Assembly: GCA_964457685.1 (NCBI GenBank)
Contig: CAYWFS010000012.1
Coordinates: forward strand, 1-42,077
Direction: 5' to 3'
From: UMGS1696 sp964457685
Lineage (GTDB): Bacteria; Bacillota; Clostridia; Oscillospirales; CAG-272
Length of the DNA: 42,077 bases
Below the pieces are notes generated by a model that saw nothing but the letters and a program-made list of their open reading frames with translations, did not search any database and was not told the origin of the DNA. Shown in pieces: positions 7,628 to 16,366 of the stretch; position 1 is the first letter of the stretch, and the number at the start of each line of letters is the position of its first letter. The position numbers and the translations under genes were made by a program.

Positions 7628-8683
7628 TTATTCCGGCAAAGCGGAAACGACAATATCGCACCTGTCCGCTACTCCGAACGCTTCAAAATACCGTTCCTCA
7701 AGAGGTATCCATTTTTCAAAGAAGGTATTTGCATAGCTTCCGTTTCGCCGAATAATCCTTTCACGCTGAATATCGGCAGGAATATCGAGCATTACGGAGA
7801 GGTCGTAGTATTCTCTGAGAGACGGGTGCATACTGTACGAGCCTTCAACAATGTTAAGCTTTTTTCTCGGGTGCAATACTCCGTCTTCAAGCTGAAATGA
7901 CGAGCAATCAAAACGTCGGCTTACAACCTCATCCCCTCTCGACAGCGGAAGCAGAATTTCATCGAGGAAGCGTTCACGGTCAACATTTCCGCCGACCTCC
8001 GCATATCTCTCCGCAGTCCTCTGCTCAGGTCTGAGAAAATAGTCGTCCATGTGAAAAACATTTGCGTCATACACTCTGTCAAGAAGTCTCGCAAAGGTTG
8101 TTTTTCCGCTTGCACTTTTTCCGTCAATCGCTACGGTTACAGTATCTTTTTCACAAAGAAGCCTGTCTATCGCACGAAAAACCGCAAGAAAGGTCGCATA
8201 TTCGCTTTTCATTAGTCTGTAAGCCGGAGAATATGCCGCCCTGTAAGTATCGGAGTGGTGGCACGGCGGATACCCTTTCTCTCTCATCGACGAAACAAAG
8301 GCTTCGACCTCGCCGTATTTAAGCGGGAGTGTGCCGTTTTTCGCCATCTCACCAAGCACACAAAGGCTTTTTTCCAAATCACAAATTGACGTGCATTTTT
8401 CGGCCGACATCGCAAAAAGCCTTGCAAAGGTCACGGGTGAAAGTCCGTCTCTAACATTCCCGAGATACACACGACAGTATTTTCCACCGTCGAGAAGCTC
8501 GATTTCGTTTCCGCTTGACACAGCTTCCTCGGCTTCACGGGCAATATAGTCTGCCGCCGCAGATTCATCCGCAATCAAATGCTCACATCCGCACACGCTC
8601 TGATATAGAGCCTTATACAGGTCGCAAACTTCACTAAGGGGGTATTTTTCAAACGTATTTATAATAAATTTTTCTGTAGTCAT
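7628..8683 (-). CDS. Two-domain uridine-kinase-like P-loop protein
   Basis: The C-terminal half (about 180-351) is a uridine kinase/phosphoribulokinase-type NTPase: Walker A GKSASGKTT at 188-196, FHMDDYF near 210-216 (the Asp expected to act as base or bind Mg), and an IVEGSYS segment near 278. The N-terminal half of about 175 residues, rich in Cys (CGCEHLI near 31), is not recognised. The start ATG lies seven bases after the stop of the ECF transporter gene and has only a weak ribosome site, so translation is probably coupled. The context suggests that the enzyme phosphorylates the compound imported by that transporter. This is inference; the substrate could be a nucleoside or another small alcohol. 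Confidence 0.75.
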   Translation of the reverse strand: MTTEKFIINTFEKYPLSEVCDLYKALYQSVCGCEHLIADESAAADYIAREAEEAVSSGNEIELLDGGKYCRVYLGNVRDGLSPVTFARLFAMSAEKCTSICDLEKSLCVLGEMAKNGTLPLKYGEVEAFVSSMREKGYPPCHHSDTYRAAYSPAYRLMKSEYATFLAVFRAIDRLLCEKDTVTVAIDGKSASGKTTFARLLDRVYDANVFHMDDYFLRPEQRTAERYAEVGGNVDRERFLDEILLPLSRGDEVVSRRFDCSSFQLEDGVLHPRKKLNIVEGSYSMHPSLREYYDLSVMLDIPADIQRERIIRRNGSYANTFFEKWIPLEERYFEAFGVADRCDIVVSALPE

Positions 8684-8690
8684 AGTTCAC

Positions 8691-9239
8691 TCACAATACA
8701 AGCTTTGCTTTTTCTGCGGCACAAACGAGAAGCGGAACAAGAATAAGCTGTAAAATTATTCCGGGAATCGCAGTCGTAAATGCACCGCCGAGGAATAAAG
8801 CAAAGGAAAATTCGGTATGATTCAGTCCTGCCAAAATAAACTTTACTCCACCCCAAACGACACGACCGAGAAGCATTGACGGAATAAGGGAGAGGTATAT
8901 GCCTTTGAGAGAACGCTTGCTGAACGCACGATAGAATATTCCGGATGCGGCTCCGTACACCGCAAGCTCAAATGCCATGGGAATAGCGGTATAAACGGGG
9001 GGCATTGAGAACAGAAGCATTCTGAGAAAAGGAGCGGCAAATCCCACAACGGCACCGTACTGCCATGAACAAAGATAGCCGCAAATAAGCACGGGCAGGT
9101 GCATCGGACAGAGCATTGAACCAATCTCGGGTATCTGTCCGGTCAAAAACGGCAGAACGAGAGCAAGGGCAAGACACAGTGCGGAATATGTAAGCTTTTT
9201 TATGAAGCGGTTTTCGATTACAGCATTTTTAGTATTCAT
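8691..9239 (-). CDS. ECF transporter S component (substrate-binding membrane subunit)
   Basis: The 182-residue hydrophobic protein has about six predicted membrane segments and the segment PEIGSMLCPMHLPVLICGY near residue 34, a hallmark of one group of energy-coupling-factor S components in Clostridia. S components bind a vitamin or nucleoside-like solute and dock onto a shared EcfAAT module, which is not encoded in this window. It has a GGGAG ribosome site six bases from the ATG. Upstream is a leader of about 135 bases with an intrinsic terminator, which points to regulation by premature termination. The downstream kinase gene is likely co-transcribed. The transported compound cannot be named from sequence. 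Confidence 0.8.
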   Translation of the reverse strand: MNTKNAVIENRFIKKLTYSALCLALALVLPFLTGQIPEIGSMLCPMHLPVLICGYLCSWQYGAVVGFAAPFLRMLLFSMPPVYTAIPMAFELAVYGAASGIFYRAFSKRSLKGIYLSLIPSMLLGRVVWGGVKFILAGLNHTEFSFALFLGGAFTTAIPGIILQLILVPLLVCAAEKAKLVL

Positions 9240-9256
9240 GATTTTCTCCCGAGATG

Positions 9257-9304
9257 CAAAAAAATAAAAAGATACCGTTCTCTATGCATGGAAAAAACGA
9301 TACC
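9257..9304 (-). terminator. Terminator/attenuator in the leader of the ECF-kinase operon
   Basis: On the minus strand GGTATCGTT (9304-9296) pairs over nine positions with AACGGTATC (9279-9271), followed by TTTTTATTTTTTT. It lies between the promoter at 9382-9410 and the start codon at 9239. The upstream leader has two copies of GGCAGAAGTC and short self-complementary stretches that could form an alternative structure. Confidence 0.65.
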
Positions 9305-9381
9305 TTCATGATACCACTGATAATAAAAAGTATAGCTTAAAGTGACTTCTGCCACTGTCGCCGACTTCTGCCGACCCTTAT

Positions 9382-9410
9382 ATGATACCATAAAGCTTCA
9401 TCCTTGTCAA
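9382..9410 (-). promoter_or_regulatory. Promoter of the ECF-kinase operon
   Basis: TTGACA (9410-9405), a 17-base spacer and TATCAT (9387-9382) on the minus strand. The sequence ATGATACCA in this promoter recurs in the leader at 9309-9317. Confidence 0.7.
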
Positions 9411-9443
9411 GTGGCGGCAAATCTCGTAAAAAGTCGATATTTC

Positions 9444-9472
9444 TTGACATATTGCCTCTCAAGTGCTATAAT
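9444..9472 (+). promoter_or_regulatory. Consensus promoter of pduL
   Basis: TTGACA (9444-9449), a 17-base spacer and TATAAT (9467-9472), about 38 bases before the start codon. Confidence 0.8.
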
Positions 9473-9509
9473 ATTTTAGGTAAAATAAAATTTTCGGAGG
9501 TACAATAAA

Positions 9510-10082
9510 ATGTCCAAGGTCATTGTTGAAACAAGTGCACGTCACGTACACCTCACAGAAGAACACATCAAGATTCTTTTCGGCGAAGGTGCAACTCTCA
9601 CTAAGAAGAAGGATCTTTCCCAGCCCGGTCAGTTTGCTTGCGAAGAAAGAGTTACAGTTGTAGGTCCTAAGAAGTCCATTCCCGGAGTTTCCATTCTCGG
9701 TCCCGCAAGAAACGCTACTCAGGTTGAAGTTTCTCTCACAGACGCACGCACACTCGGCGTAACAGCTCCCGTTCGTGAATCCGGCGATGTAGCAGGCTCC
9801 GCTCCTTGCAAGCTCGTTGGTCCTTGCGGTGAAGTTGAAATCAGCGAAGGTGTTATCGTTGCAAAGCGTCACATCCACTTCACTCCCGAAGAAGCTGCTG
9901 AAGCAGGCGTTGAAGATAAGCAGATCGTTTCCGTTAAGATTACATCCGCTGACAGAAGCCTTGTATTCGGTGACGTTGTTGTTCGTGTAAGTCCTAAGTT
10001 TGCTGCCGCTATGCACATCGACACAGACGAAGCTAACGCAGCTTGTGCTTTCGGCGAATGCTGGGGCGAAATCATTAAGTAA
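9510..10082 (+). CDS. pduL: Phosphate propanoyltransferase (PduL-type phosphotransacylase)
   Basis: This 190-residue enzyme exchanges CoA and phosphate on short acyl groups. The zinc-binding histidines of PduL are visible in order: ARHVHL near residue 12, KRHIHF near residue 118 and AMHIDTDEANA near residue 166. The RVTVVGPK and GPCG segments between the two beta-barrel repeats are also typical. No N-terminal encapsulation peptide is seen and no microcompartment shell genes lie nearby, so it is probably a cytosolic housekeeping phosphotransacylase, making acyl phosphate for ATP formation in fermentation. The gene has a perfect promoter, a GGAGG site, strongly biased codons (AAG, GAA, GTT, CTC) and its own terminator, all signs of high expression. 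No acetate kinase gene is present in the window. Confidence 0.93.
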   Translation: MSKVIVETSARHVHLTEEHIKILFGEGATLTKKKDLSQPGQFACEERVTVVGPKKSIPGVSILGPARNATQVEVSLTDARTLGVTAPVRESGDVAGSAPCKLVGPCGEVEISEGVIVAKRHIHFTPEEAAEAGVEDKQIVSVKITSADRSLVFGDVVVRVSPKFAAAMHIDTDEANAACAFGECWGEIIK

Positions 10083-10099
10083 TTTTTCCCTCGAAATAT

Positions 10100-10159
10100 A
10101 AAAAGAGACCGATATATAACCTCACCTTTCGGAGACGGTTCATATGAGTCTCTTTTTTT
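10100..10159 (+). repeat. Terminator of pduL carrying the conserved core (copy D)
   Basis: Outer arms AAAAAGAGAC (10100-10109) and GTCTCTTTTT (from 10148) enclose an inner AACC/GGTT stem with ATAT arms and a CCTTTCGGAG loop. Its right half, ACGGTTCATAT, matches the core found in copies A to C, so this is the most diverged member. Confidence 0.6.
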
Positions 10160-10228
10160 GTTTTGTGCGTATATTTTGACCGTTTTTTCGCAAGCTATAT
10201 TAAAATCTAAAGCTTTATCGGAGGAAAA

Positions 10229-10690
10229 ATGAAACGCTTTCTCTGCTTTATTCTCTCGTTTGCAATGGCCGTTCTATTCTCCGTTTGCGTTTTCGGATGT
10301 GAGATAAGCGAATGCGAACGAGAGCTTATAGAATACGAGCTTACGGTATGCTATCCCGACATTACATTTGTCGAGCGTGTGGGAATATGTGCCGTTATAC
10401 TGAATCGCATGAAAAACGAAAGCTATCCCGATACCGCTGTCGGCGTTGTGGAGTCTCTGCGTTCACAGGGTGAGTTTATCCCGATTAAATATCCACATTC
10501 AAGCAAGGCAGATAAAGCCTACAGAATGAGCCGTGATGCACTCAGACAGGCTCTCGACGGTGCAGATCCGACATTCGGTGCTATATCGTTCAGATACGAA
10601 AAGCCGCATCTCCGTGACTTCGGTGAAAAAGCGGAAATAAGCCTGAAACCGGGAGAGCTTGTACTCGGCAGTATCATTTTCTCGAAGTAA
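10229..10690 (+). CDS. Small secreted SleB/CwlJ-like cell wall hydrolase
   Basis: The product (153 residues) has an N-terminal signal peptide, a hydrophobic run after MKRF ending near VFGC at about residue 24, and then a single domain like the SleB/CwlJ cell wall hydrolase fold. Recognisable pieces are an acidic helix with IEYEL, the VERVGICAVILNRMKN helix near residue 49, SYPDTAVGVV, the GEFIPI segment and a C-terminal GAISFRYEKP. In the family these enzymes cut spore cortex or vegetative peptidoglycan as lytic transglycosylases. The family catalytic Glu can be aligned to the IEYE segment, but only approximately. A GGAGG site precedes the ATG. The Cys at the end of the signal segment could be a lipobox, but the residues before it do not fit well. 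Confidence 0.72.
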   Translation: MKRFLCFILSFAMAVLFSVCVFGCEISECERELIEYELTVCYPDITFVERVGICAVILNRMKNESYPDTAVGVVESLRSQGEFIPIKYPHSSKADKAYRMSRDALRQALDGADPTFGAISFRYEKPHLRDFGEKAEISLKPGELVLGSIIFSK

Positions 10691-10698
10691 AATCAATA

Positions 10699-10765
10699 CA
10701 AAAAAGCGAGCATTCCGAACCGCCCGTCTAACTTTCGAGGATCGGTTCAATGCCCGCTTATTTTT
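10699..10765. repeat. Bidirectional terminator carrying the conserved core (copy B)
   Basis: Outer arms 10704-10714 and 10749-10759 pair with one mismatch. The inner stem GAACCG/CGGTTC holds a loop with CTTTCGAG. The 26-base core at 10726-10751 matches copy A at 20 of 26 positions and copy C at 20 of 26. It separates two convergent genes. Confidence 0.65.
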
Positions 10766-10802
10766 GTTTAGCTTTACTCCGTTTTATGGGAGACGACTTA
10801 TT

Positions 10803-13095
10803 TTAGTCTTCTGCGTTCCAGTCGAGAACTACATCGCAGTACTTTTCGAGGAGCTGTGCAAGCTCACTTCTCTTAGCCTCGCCTGTGGGATCGATACGGG
10901 AAGATGTGCCGACCTTAACGAGGAAGTTCTTCTGGCTTGCGTACTTAACAGCTGTCTTTGCCCAATCCGCTACATCCTCAGCATCGGAAGCGTTGATAGA
11001 TGTGTTAGATACCTTAGCAGGTTCGTTTTCTACGAAGATAGTGTATCTGTACATGAGAACGTACATCTGCTGGTGAGTAATCTTGTTGTTGGGACCGAAT
11101 GTACCGTCACCGTAGCCGTCTACGAGACCCATCTGTGTAGCCCATTCAACGTAAGGAGCATACCATGATGTATCGGAGTTAAGCGGAACGTCGGAGTAGC
11201 TGGAGGTCTTGAATCTGGAAACGTCAACACCTGCGAGACGACCGAGAACCGTAACGAACATAGCACGGGTCATAGTAGTGTCGGGACCGAACTTTGTTGT
11301 TGTGGTACCTGTAAAGAGACCGTTTTCGTAAACGAACTGAACCGCACTGTAGTAGGAGTCGGAGGAGCTTACGTCATTGAAAGGATTCTTCCATGTGGAA
11401 ACGCCCTTCTTAAAGGAAACGGTAACTGTCTGAGACTTTGTTGCTTTAAGAGTGTAGGTAGTAACACCCTTTGTAGAAGTTGTGTAGCCGTTTGAAGACA
11501 CTGACTTGGAATCAAGCTTGATTGTGTCGAGAGCATAGCCGTCGTCGGGAGTGATTGTGAATTTAATATCGCTACCCTGACCTACGGTGATTTCGCTGTA
11601 CTTGTCAGCTGCGGGAACAGATGTAACCTTACCGTTGTTGCCCACGCTGAGCTTGATTGTGAGAATACCAGGAACGTCCTTTTCATACTCGAATTCGAGC
11701 TTGTCGCCCTTTTGGAGTGTGATTTCAACGCCCTTGTCCTCGTATGTGAACTTAGCGTCCTTTGCGGAAGTGTTTGTAATTGTAAGAACGTAGTCCTTGT
11801 TGAGCTTTGTGATTTCAACGGTATCGGTGTAGAACTGGAGATCGTAGCCTGCGAGGTCGATGGTTACGTTGTGGCAAAGCTCAAATTCCGTTCTTGCGGA
11901 AACCTTCTGGTCTTCACCGAGAACGAGAGAAATTTCCTTGGAATCCTTAACCTTATCGAGGTCGAATTCGGACTTAACGTCTTTGTCCTGCTCCATTGTG
12001 TACTCGATAGCTTCGTCGATATCGTCGTAAACCGCAACGAGATCGTCGTCATAGTAGTAGTAAACACCGCTACCTCCTACGTCGATGGTGAATTCGTATT
12101 CTTCATCGTCTACGGTGAATCTGAGATATGCGTAGCTTTCGTCAGTCTTTTCGTCCTCAAAGAGGTCGTCCTCCTCGAGAGTGTACATATACTTTGTATT
12201 TTTGTAGGAGGTCTTATTGTTCTTGTTTGTGAGAACTTCAAGGTCAAAGTCGTTTGAATACTTGTTAAGCATATCGTAGCCGGAAACCTTGGAGGATTTG
12301 TAGGAAGATTTGCTTTCCTTGTATGTAAAGTATTCAATATCGCTGAGGGAGAACTTGTAGCCTACGGGATAGCTTTCCTCTTCCATCTCAACGTCTGTGA
12401 TGGAGTAAACGGTAAGAGCTTCGGAAGCCGCCTTTATTGTAAGACCTGTGATTGTGAGGGTTGCGGAATACTGGAGTTTACCTGCTTCATCTGCGGTCTT
12501 GAGAGTAATGGTTATCGGAATAGTGATAGAAGTCTTACCAACATCACTTGCGGTGAACTTGTAAGGGGAGAATGTTACCTTTGCAACGCTACCGCTTACA
12601 TCTGCACCGTTTTTGTATACATATGCACCGAGACCTGCCTCCTCAAGGGATTCACCTACTTTGTAAGTGGTCTTTGTGGGTGCGGTGTACATCGTTGCGG
12701 TGTATGTGTATGTTGTGGAGGCTTTTTTGGAGATTGTAAGTTCGTATTCGTCAGTTGACTTACCGCCGTACTTAATCTGAATCTTCTTGTCCGTTGACTT
12801 GAATGTGTAGTTGGAAGGTACAAGAGAGCCATCAACATATACATCGTAACCGTCTATAAGAGTTGATGTTGTCTTATCATTATAGGTTACACGAAGCTGA
12901 TATGCAGGGAGNNNNNNNNNNNNNNNNNNNNNNNNNNNNNNNNNNNNNNNNNNNNNNNNNNNNNNNNNNNNNNNNNNNNNNNNNNNNNNNNNNNNNNNNN
13001 NNNNNNNNNNNCTCCGCACTGACGAATATGCTCATCGGGAGTATCATCGACAGGGCGAGGAGAAGCGAAATTATACTTAAAAATTTACGTTTCAT
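10803..13095 (-). CDS. Surface protein with Ig-like domains and three SLH repeats (interrupted by an assembly gap)
   Basis: The N terminus (13095-13012) encodes a 28-residue signal peptide ending VSAE, and a GGAAGG site precedes its ATG. After the gap a frame of 702 codons runs to the stop. It begins with Ig-like beta domains, including one with TKTTYKVGESLEEAGL typical of bacterial Ig-like folds, continues with an acidic, Tyr-rich middle region (YYYYDDD), and then a repeat of the DDGYALDTIKLD type. The last 190 residues hold three S-layer-homology repeats: FNDVSSSDSYYSAVQF, YSDVPLNSDTSWYAPYVEW and a more diverged third one. SLH repeats bind secondary cell wall polymers, so the protein is displayed on the cell surface. 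The ligand of the upstream part is unknown. The two parts are out of frame only because the gap length is arbitrary. Confidence 0.85.
12912..13011. other. Assembly gap of 100 N inside the SLH protein gene
   Basis: Exactly 100 N, a placeholder size. Unlike the second gap, the flanks do not repeat each other, so real sequence of unknown length is missing between the signal peptide and the first Ig-like domain. Confidence 0.95.
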
Positions 13096-13164
13096 TTTAT
13101 TCCTTCCTTTGTATTTTTGTTAAGTTGGTCTTTAGACGCACTTTTTCTAAGGAAAGTTCCAAAA

Positions 13165-13183
13165 GTTACATTTTTTATGTAAC
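13165..13183 (-). terminator. Probable terminator after the BNR protein gene
   Basis: A perfect seven-base inverted repeat (GTTACAT/ATGTAAC) lies 14 bases beyond the stop of the BNR gene, with only a short T run on the minus strand, so termination may be weak and the SLH gene could receive read-through. Confidence 0.4.
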
Positions 13184-13196
13184 CGTTTTACCGTTC

Positions 13197-14273
13197 TCAG
13201 ACCTCTACCTTGATAATTCTTGTTCTTACGAGGCAGTTGTCGTCTCCAAGCTCATCCTCACCCGCACAGTAAGATACAAGTGCTACGTTTTCGGAGATGA
13301 AGTACATTGCTGGGTAGCAGTAGCCTGCTTTCTTGATTCCCTCGATTATTTCGGGCTTCGAGAAGTTTACGCCGTCCTTCGATCTTGCGATAACAAACGG
13401 TGTTCTGTCGTAGCCCCATTCGATTTCCGCTGTGGGCATGGAGTGACGGGGGTTCCAAATAGCGAAGTATTCGCCTGTGTAGGGGTTCTTTCTGATGAGA
13501 AGAGGTGAGCAGGGACCTGTGAACTTAGACGGTCTGGGTGCGAACCAGTCACGACCGCCGTTGATGGATACGCTTTCGTAGTGTCTGCCGAGGTCTGTTC
13601 TGAAATAAGAGTAAAGTGTTCCCTTGCCAAGCTCGATTATACCGGGTTCCTGGAGACCTGATGTGGAATATGCGTCGGGAATGGACACAGCCTCGGAAAT
13701 TCTTCTCCATGTGAAGCCGCCGTCGTAGGAGCCGTAGAACTCAGCGATAGCGTTTCCGTCAACTCCGTGTCTGCCGTAGCCCTCTGCGGAACGGTGAAGT
13801 GCCACGGGAACGATAAGAACGTCATCGGCGGTACGGAGGATTCTGTCGTTGTTGATAACGTAGTAGTCGTGGAAGTTATCGGGAGCACAACGGATCTCAT
13901 CGCTCATTGTTGCAAAGCCGTCGCTGCTTCTGCGGAGTATAACCTCAGACCAAAGTCCGTGTTCCTCATGCTTAACAAGATAGAAAAGTCCTGCATCTCC
14001 GTTTGGAAGCTCGAGAAGTGACACGCTCATGTAGTTTGTTTCACCCTTTGAACGGTCGGGTTTTGCGATTACAACGGGTTCTGTAAAGGTTTCGCCCTCG
14101 TCTGAGGAATACATAACGGCAATTTCGCAGTACGCTCCGTCGTATGAGCTTGTTCCGCTGTAACGGGAGTATGCGAACATGATTCTGCCGTCCTTAAGTC
14201 TGAGGAAGGAGCCTTCACTGTTTCTGGGGTTACCTTCTGCCGGTCCGATGTCGAGTATTCTTCTGAAATTCAT
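13197..14273 (-). CDS. Cytosolic BNR-repeat (sialidase-fold) protein
   Basis: This 358-residue protein has Asp-box repeats of the S-x-D-x-G-x-x-F/W type: SSDEGETFTEP near residue 57, SYDGGFTWRRI near 185 and SINGGRDWFAP near 240. They mark a six-bladed propeller of the sialidase/neuraminidase superfamily. RNSEGSFLRLKDGRIMFAYSR near the N terminus resembles the first blade of predicted neuraminidases, where an Arg binds the sugar carboxylate. There is no signal peptide, so it acts in the cytosol if expressed as read. A TTG and codons upstream are open, but the ATG at 14273 with GGAGGA seven bases before it is the better start. It follows ktrA by only 24 bases and is likely in the same transcript as the sodium and potassium transport genes, which is unexpected. 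Enzyme activity is not proven; it could also be a glycosidase of another family with the same fold. Confidence 0.75.
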   Translation of the reverse strand: MNFRRILDIGPAEGNPRNSEGSFLRLKDGRIMFAYSRYSGTSSYDGAYCEIAVMYSSDEGETFTEPVVIAKPDRSKGETNYMSVSLLELPNGDAGLFYLVKHEEHGLWSEVILRRSSDGFATMSDEIRCAPDNFHDYYVINNDRILRTADDVLIVPVALHRSAEGYGRHGVDGNAIAEFYGSYDGGFTWRRISEAVSIPDAYSTSGLQEPGIIELGKGTLYSYFRTDLGRHYESVSINGGRDWFAPRPSKFTGPCSPLLIRKNPYTGEYFAIWNPRHSMPTAEIEWGYDRTPFVIARSKDGVNFSKPEIIEGIKKAGYCYPAMYFISENVALVSYCAGEDELGDDNCLVRTRIIKVEV

Positions 14274-14297
14274 TTTGTTTTCCTCCAAAATTTTATT

Positions 14298-14981
14298 TTA
14301 TGCACCGAGATATGCCTCAAGTCGTGCTATATTTTCCTTATTGCCTATAACCGTTATCGTGTCCCCTGCGATAAGCTTTGTCGTGGGGCGAATGTCGGTT
14401 GTCATTTCCTCGCCGTGTCGCAGTGCGATTATATTGAGACCGAATCTCGCTCTTATTCCCGAGTCGATTATCGTTACTCCGTCTATCACCTGCGTCATGC
14501 GTATTTCCATTATGTCTATCGAGTCGCTGAGACTGATATATTCGAGTATGTGGGGGGAGACAAGCTTTGACGCAAGTCTTATCGCCATGTCGTGTTCGGG
14601 ATATACCACCTCCGCACCGAGAAGCTTTAAAACGTCTCCCTGCTCCTCACTTGTTGCCTTTGCGATAACTCGAGGAACTCCCAGCTTTATTACGTTGAGT
14701 GTGGCAAGAATGCTTACATCTATCTTTTCGCCTATGCAGATTATCGCAACGCTTGCCTCCTCCATTCCGCATTCTCTGAGGCTGTCGGCGGTAAGGGCTG
14801 TTACCACAAATGCGTTATCGGTAAATTCGAGAGCTTTGTTTATTTTTTCTCTGTCGTAATCGAGTACGAGAAGATTTTTTCCCTTTTCGGCAAGTGAGCG
14901 TGCAAGTGCCATACCGAATCTTCCGAGTCCGACCACGGCATAAAGCTCACCCGATGACTTTTTCTTGGTGTTCTTTTTCAA
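14298..14981 (-). CDS. ktrA: KtrA potassium uptake regulatory subunit
   Basis: The 227-residue protein has one RCK domain: GLGRFGMALARSL nucleotide-binding loop near residue 18, an acidic LDYD at the end of the second strand, and a TrkA-C domain in the last 80 residues. Its length and single Rossmann unit mark KtrA rather than the double TrkA at 1.6 kb. It forms an octameric ring gating KtrB, controlled by ATP/ADP and c-di-AMP in studied species. The frame begins with TTG; AAAGGA lies eight bases upstream of it and no in-frame ATG fits. The gene starts 34 bases after ktrB. Confidence 0.92.
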   Translation of the reverse strand: MKKNTKKKSSGELYAVVGLGRFGMALARSLAEKGKNLLVLDYDREKINKALEFTDNAFVVTALTADSLRECGMEEASVAIICIGEKIDVSILATLNVIKLGVPRVIAKATSEEQGDVLKLLGAEVVYPEHDMAIRLASKLVSPHILEYISLSDSIDIMEIRMTQVIDGVTIIDSGIRARFGLNIIALRHGEEMTTDIRPTTKLIAGDTITVIGNKENIARLEAYLGA

Positions 14982-15015
14982 AGGCTCAGTCCTTTCATTA
15001 GAAATCGTGTGTCCG

Positions 15016-16344
15016 TCATCCTATCGGAATATATCCCTCGGGACGTGACACGGAGTCGGGCTTTTTCGCACTCCAAAGTGTAGCTATGGTAAGCGGTCCG
15101 AGACGACCTACATACATCGTAAGCATAAGCACTGTTTTTGACGGCAGTGACAGCGACGAGGTTATTCCCGTTGTAAGTCCGGCTGTGCTGAATGCGGACG
15201 ACTGCTCAAAAAGTATATCTCTCAGCGGAATATCGGGTTCAAGCATCGACATAACTCCCGTCTGAACTATTATCCACATGACCGCGAGAGAAACTATGAT
15301 GAACGATTTTTGCAAATCCTCATCCTTTATCTTTCGCTTAAACACACGGGCTTCTTTACCTGTAATTACAGACCAAAGTCTTTTTACGAATGCAAGAGTA
15401 GTTGTTGTTTTTACACCGCCGCCCGTAGACCCCGGAGACGCACCTATCACCATAAGCACGCACATCACAAGGATACCGGCATTGGAAAAATTGCTCATGG
15501 GGTATGTGGCAAAGCCGGCGGTTCTTGCAGTCACGCTTGCGAAAAACGCCCCGAGAAGTGTAATATTCCCACCCTCGGTGAGCTTCAGTATAACAGTGCC
15601 GCCAAGAGTAAGAATCGCCGTCATAGTAAGCACTACCTTTGAGTGGAGAGACAGCTTTCCGACCTCTCTGTGGTGCAGCATTGCCGAAAAACGTGCGAGA
15701 AGCTCACGAATCACGAAAAATCCGAGTCCGCCGAGCATTATAAGAAGGCAGGTCACTATATTGAAGTACACGTTGTTTGTATAAACTCCGACCGAATCTC
15801 CCCGTCCAAGCACATCAAAGCCGCCGTTATTGAATGCCGCAATCGCATGAAAGACGGAGTACCACACTGCTTTTGAAATCGGATAATCCCCGACAAACAC
15901 GAAAAACGACAGGACTGCTCCTATCGCTTCGATTGAAAGATCCAGCAGGATAACAGACCGTATCATCTGTCCTATTCCGCTGTATGTAGGATAATTCAAC
16001 GCTTCACGCACGATGGAGTTACCTCTTGTCGAGAGCTTTCCCCCGAGCAGAGTTATTATTCCGGCACTTATGGAGGTGATACCGAGTCCGCCTATTTGAA
16101 GAAGGACAGCTATCACCACCTGACCGAACATCGAGTATGCCGCTCCGGTATCCACTGTTATAAGTCCGGTAACGCATACGGCGGAAACCGCAGAGAAAAG
16201 TGCATCCGAAAATCCGACCTCTACCTTTCCGCTGTGTGCTACGGGGAGAGAAAGAAGCACGGCTCCGACTGCGATAACTGCGAGAAATCCGACCGCTATC
16301 ACCTTTGCGGGAGAGAGCATATACCTTTTGCGTACATTATCCAT
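15016..16344 (-). CDS. ktrB: KtrB sodium-dependent potassium transporter
   Basis: The 442-residue membrane protein shows the TrkH/KtrB repeated filter motifs: VCVTGL near residue 52, NNGGFD near residue 170, TARTAGF near residue 275 and FSTAGLTTG near residue 385, with the GGGVKTTT segment of the gate helix. KtrB takes up K+ in a Na+-dependent way when paired with KtrA. The ATG at 16344 has no clear ribosome site; an ATG eight codons later (before LSPAK) follows AAAAGG but too closely. Translation may be coupled to the small upstream gene that ends 22 bases before. The grouping with a sodium-pump subunit suggests that Na+ extrusion supports this uptake. Confidence 0.92.
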   Translation of the reverse strand: MDNVRKRYMLSPAKVIAVGFLAVIAVGAVLLSLPVAHSGKVEVGFSDALFSAVSAVCVTGLITVDTGAAYSMFGQVVIAVLLQIGGLGITSISAGIITLLGGKLSTRGNSIVREALNYPTYSGIGQMIRSVILLDLSIEAIGAVLSFFVFVGDYPISKAVWYSVFHAIAAFNNGGFDVLGRGDSVGVYTNNVYFNIVTCLLIMLGGLGFFVIRELLARFSAMLHHREVGKLSLHSKVVLTMTAILTLGGTVILKLTEGGNITLLGAFFASVTARTAGFATYPMSNFSNAGILVMCVLMVIGASPGSTGGGVKTTTTLAFVKRLWSVITGKEARVFKRKIKDEDLQKSFIIVSLAVMWIIVQTGVMSMLEPDIPLRDILFEQSSAFSTAGLTTGITSSLSLPSKTVLMLTMYVGRLGPLTIATLWSAKKPDSVSRPEGYIPIG

Positions 16345-16366
16345 TGACTGTTATTTTACGGAAGAA

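Noticed and set aside
9240..9410. T-box or preQ1 riboswitch in the ECF leader
   Set aside because: No T-box sequence, specifier arrangement or preQ1 core could be matched; only a terminator and short repeats are visible.
9510..10082. PduL as part of a bacterial microcompartment locus
   Set aside because: No shell proteins or diol/ethanolamine enzymes are nearby and no encapsulation peptide is present.
11712..12257. Antisense frame opposite the SLH protein
   Set aside because: It is Val/Cys-rich, an artefact of the biased repeats on the coding strand.
12912..13011. Second gap also being an artificial join
   Set aside because: The flanks do not share an overlap, and mature protein sequence is missing after the signal peptide, so the gap is probably real.
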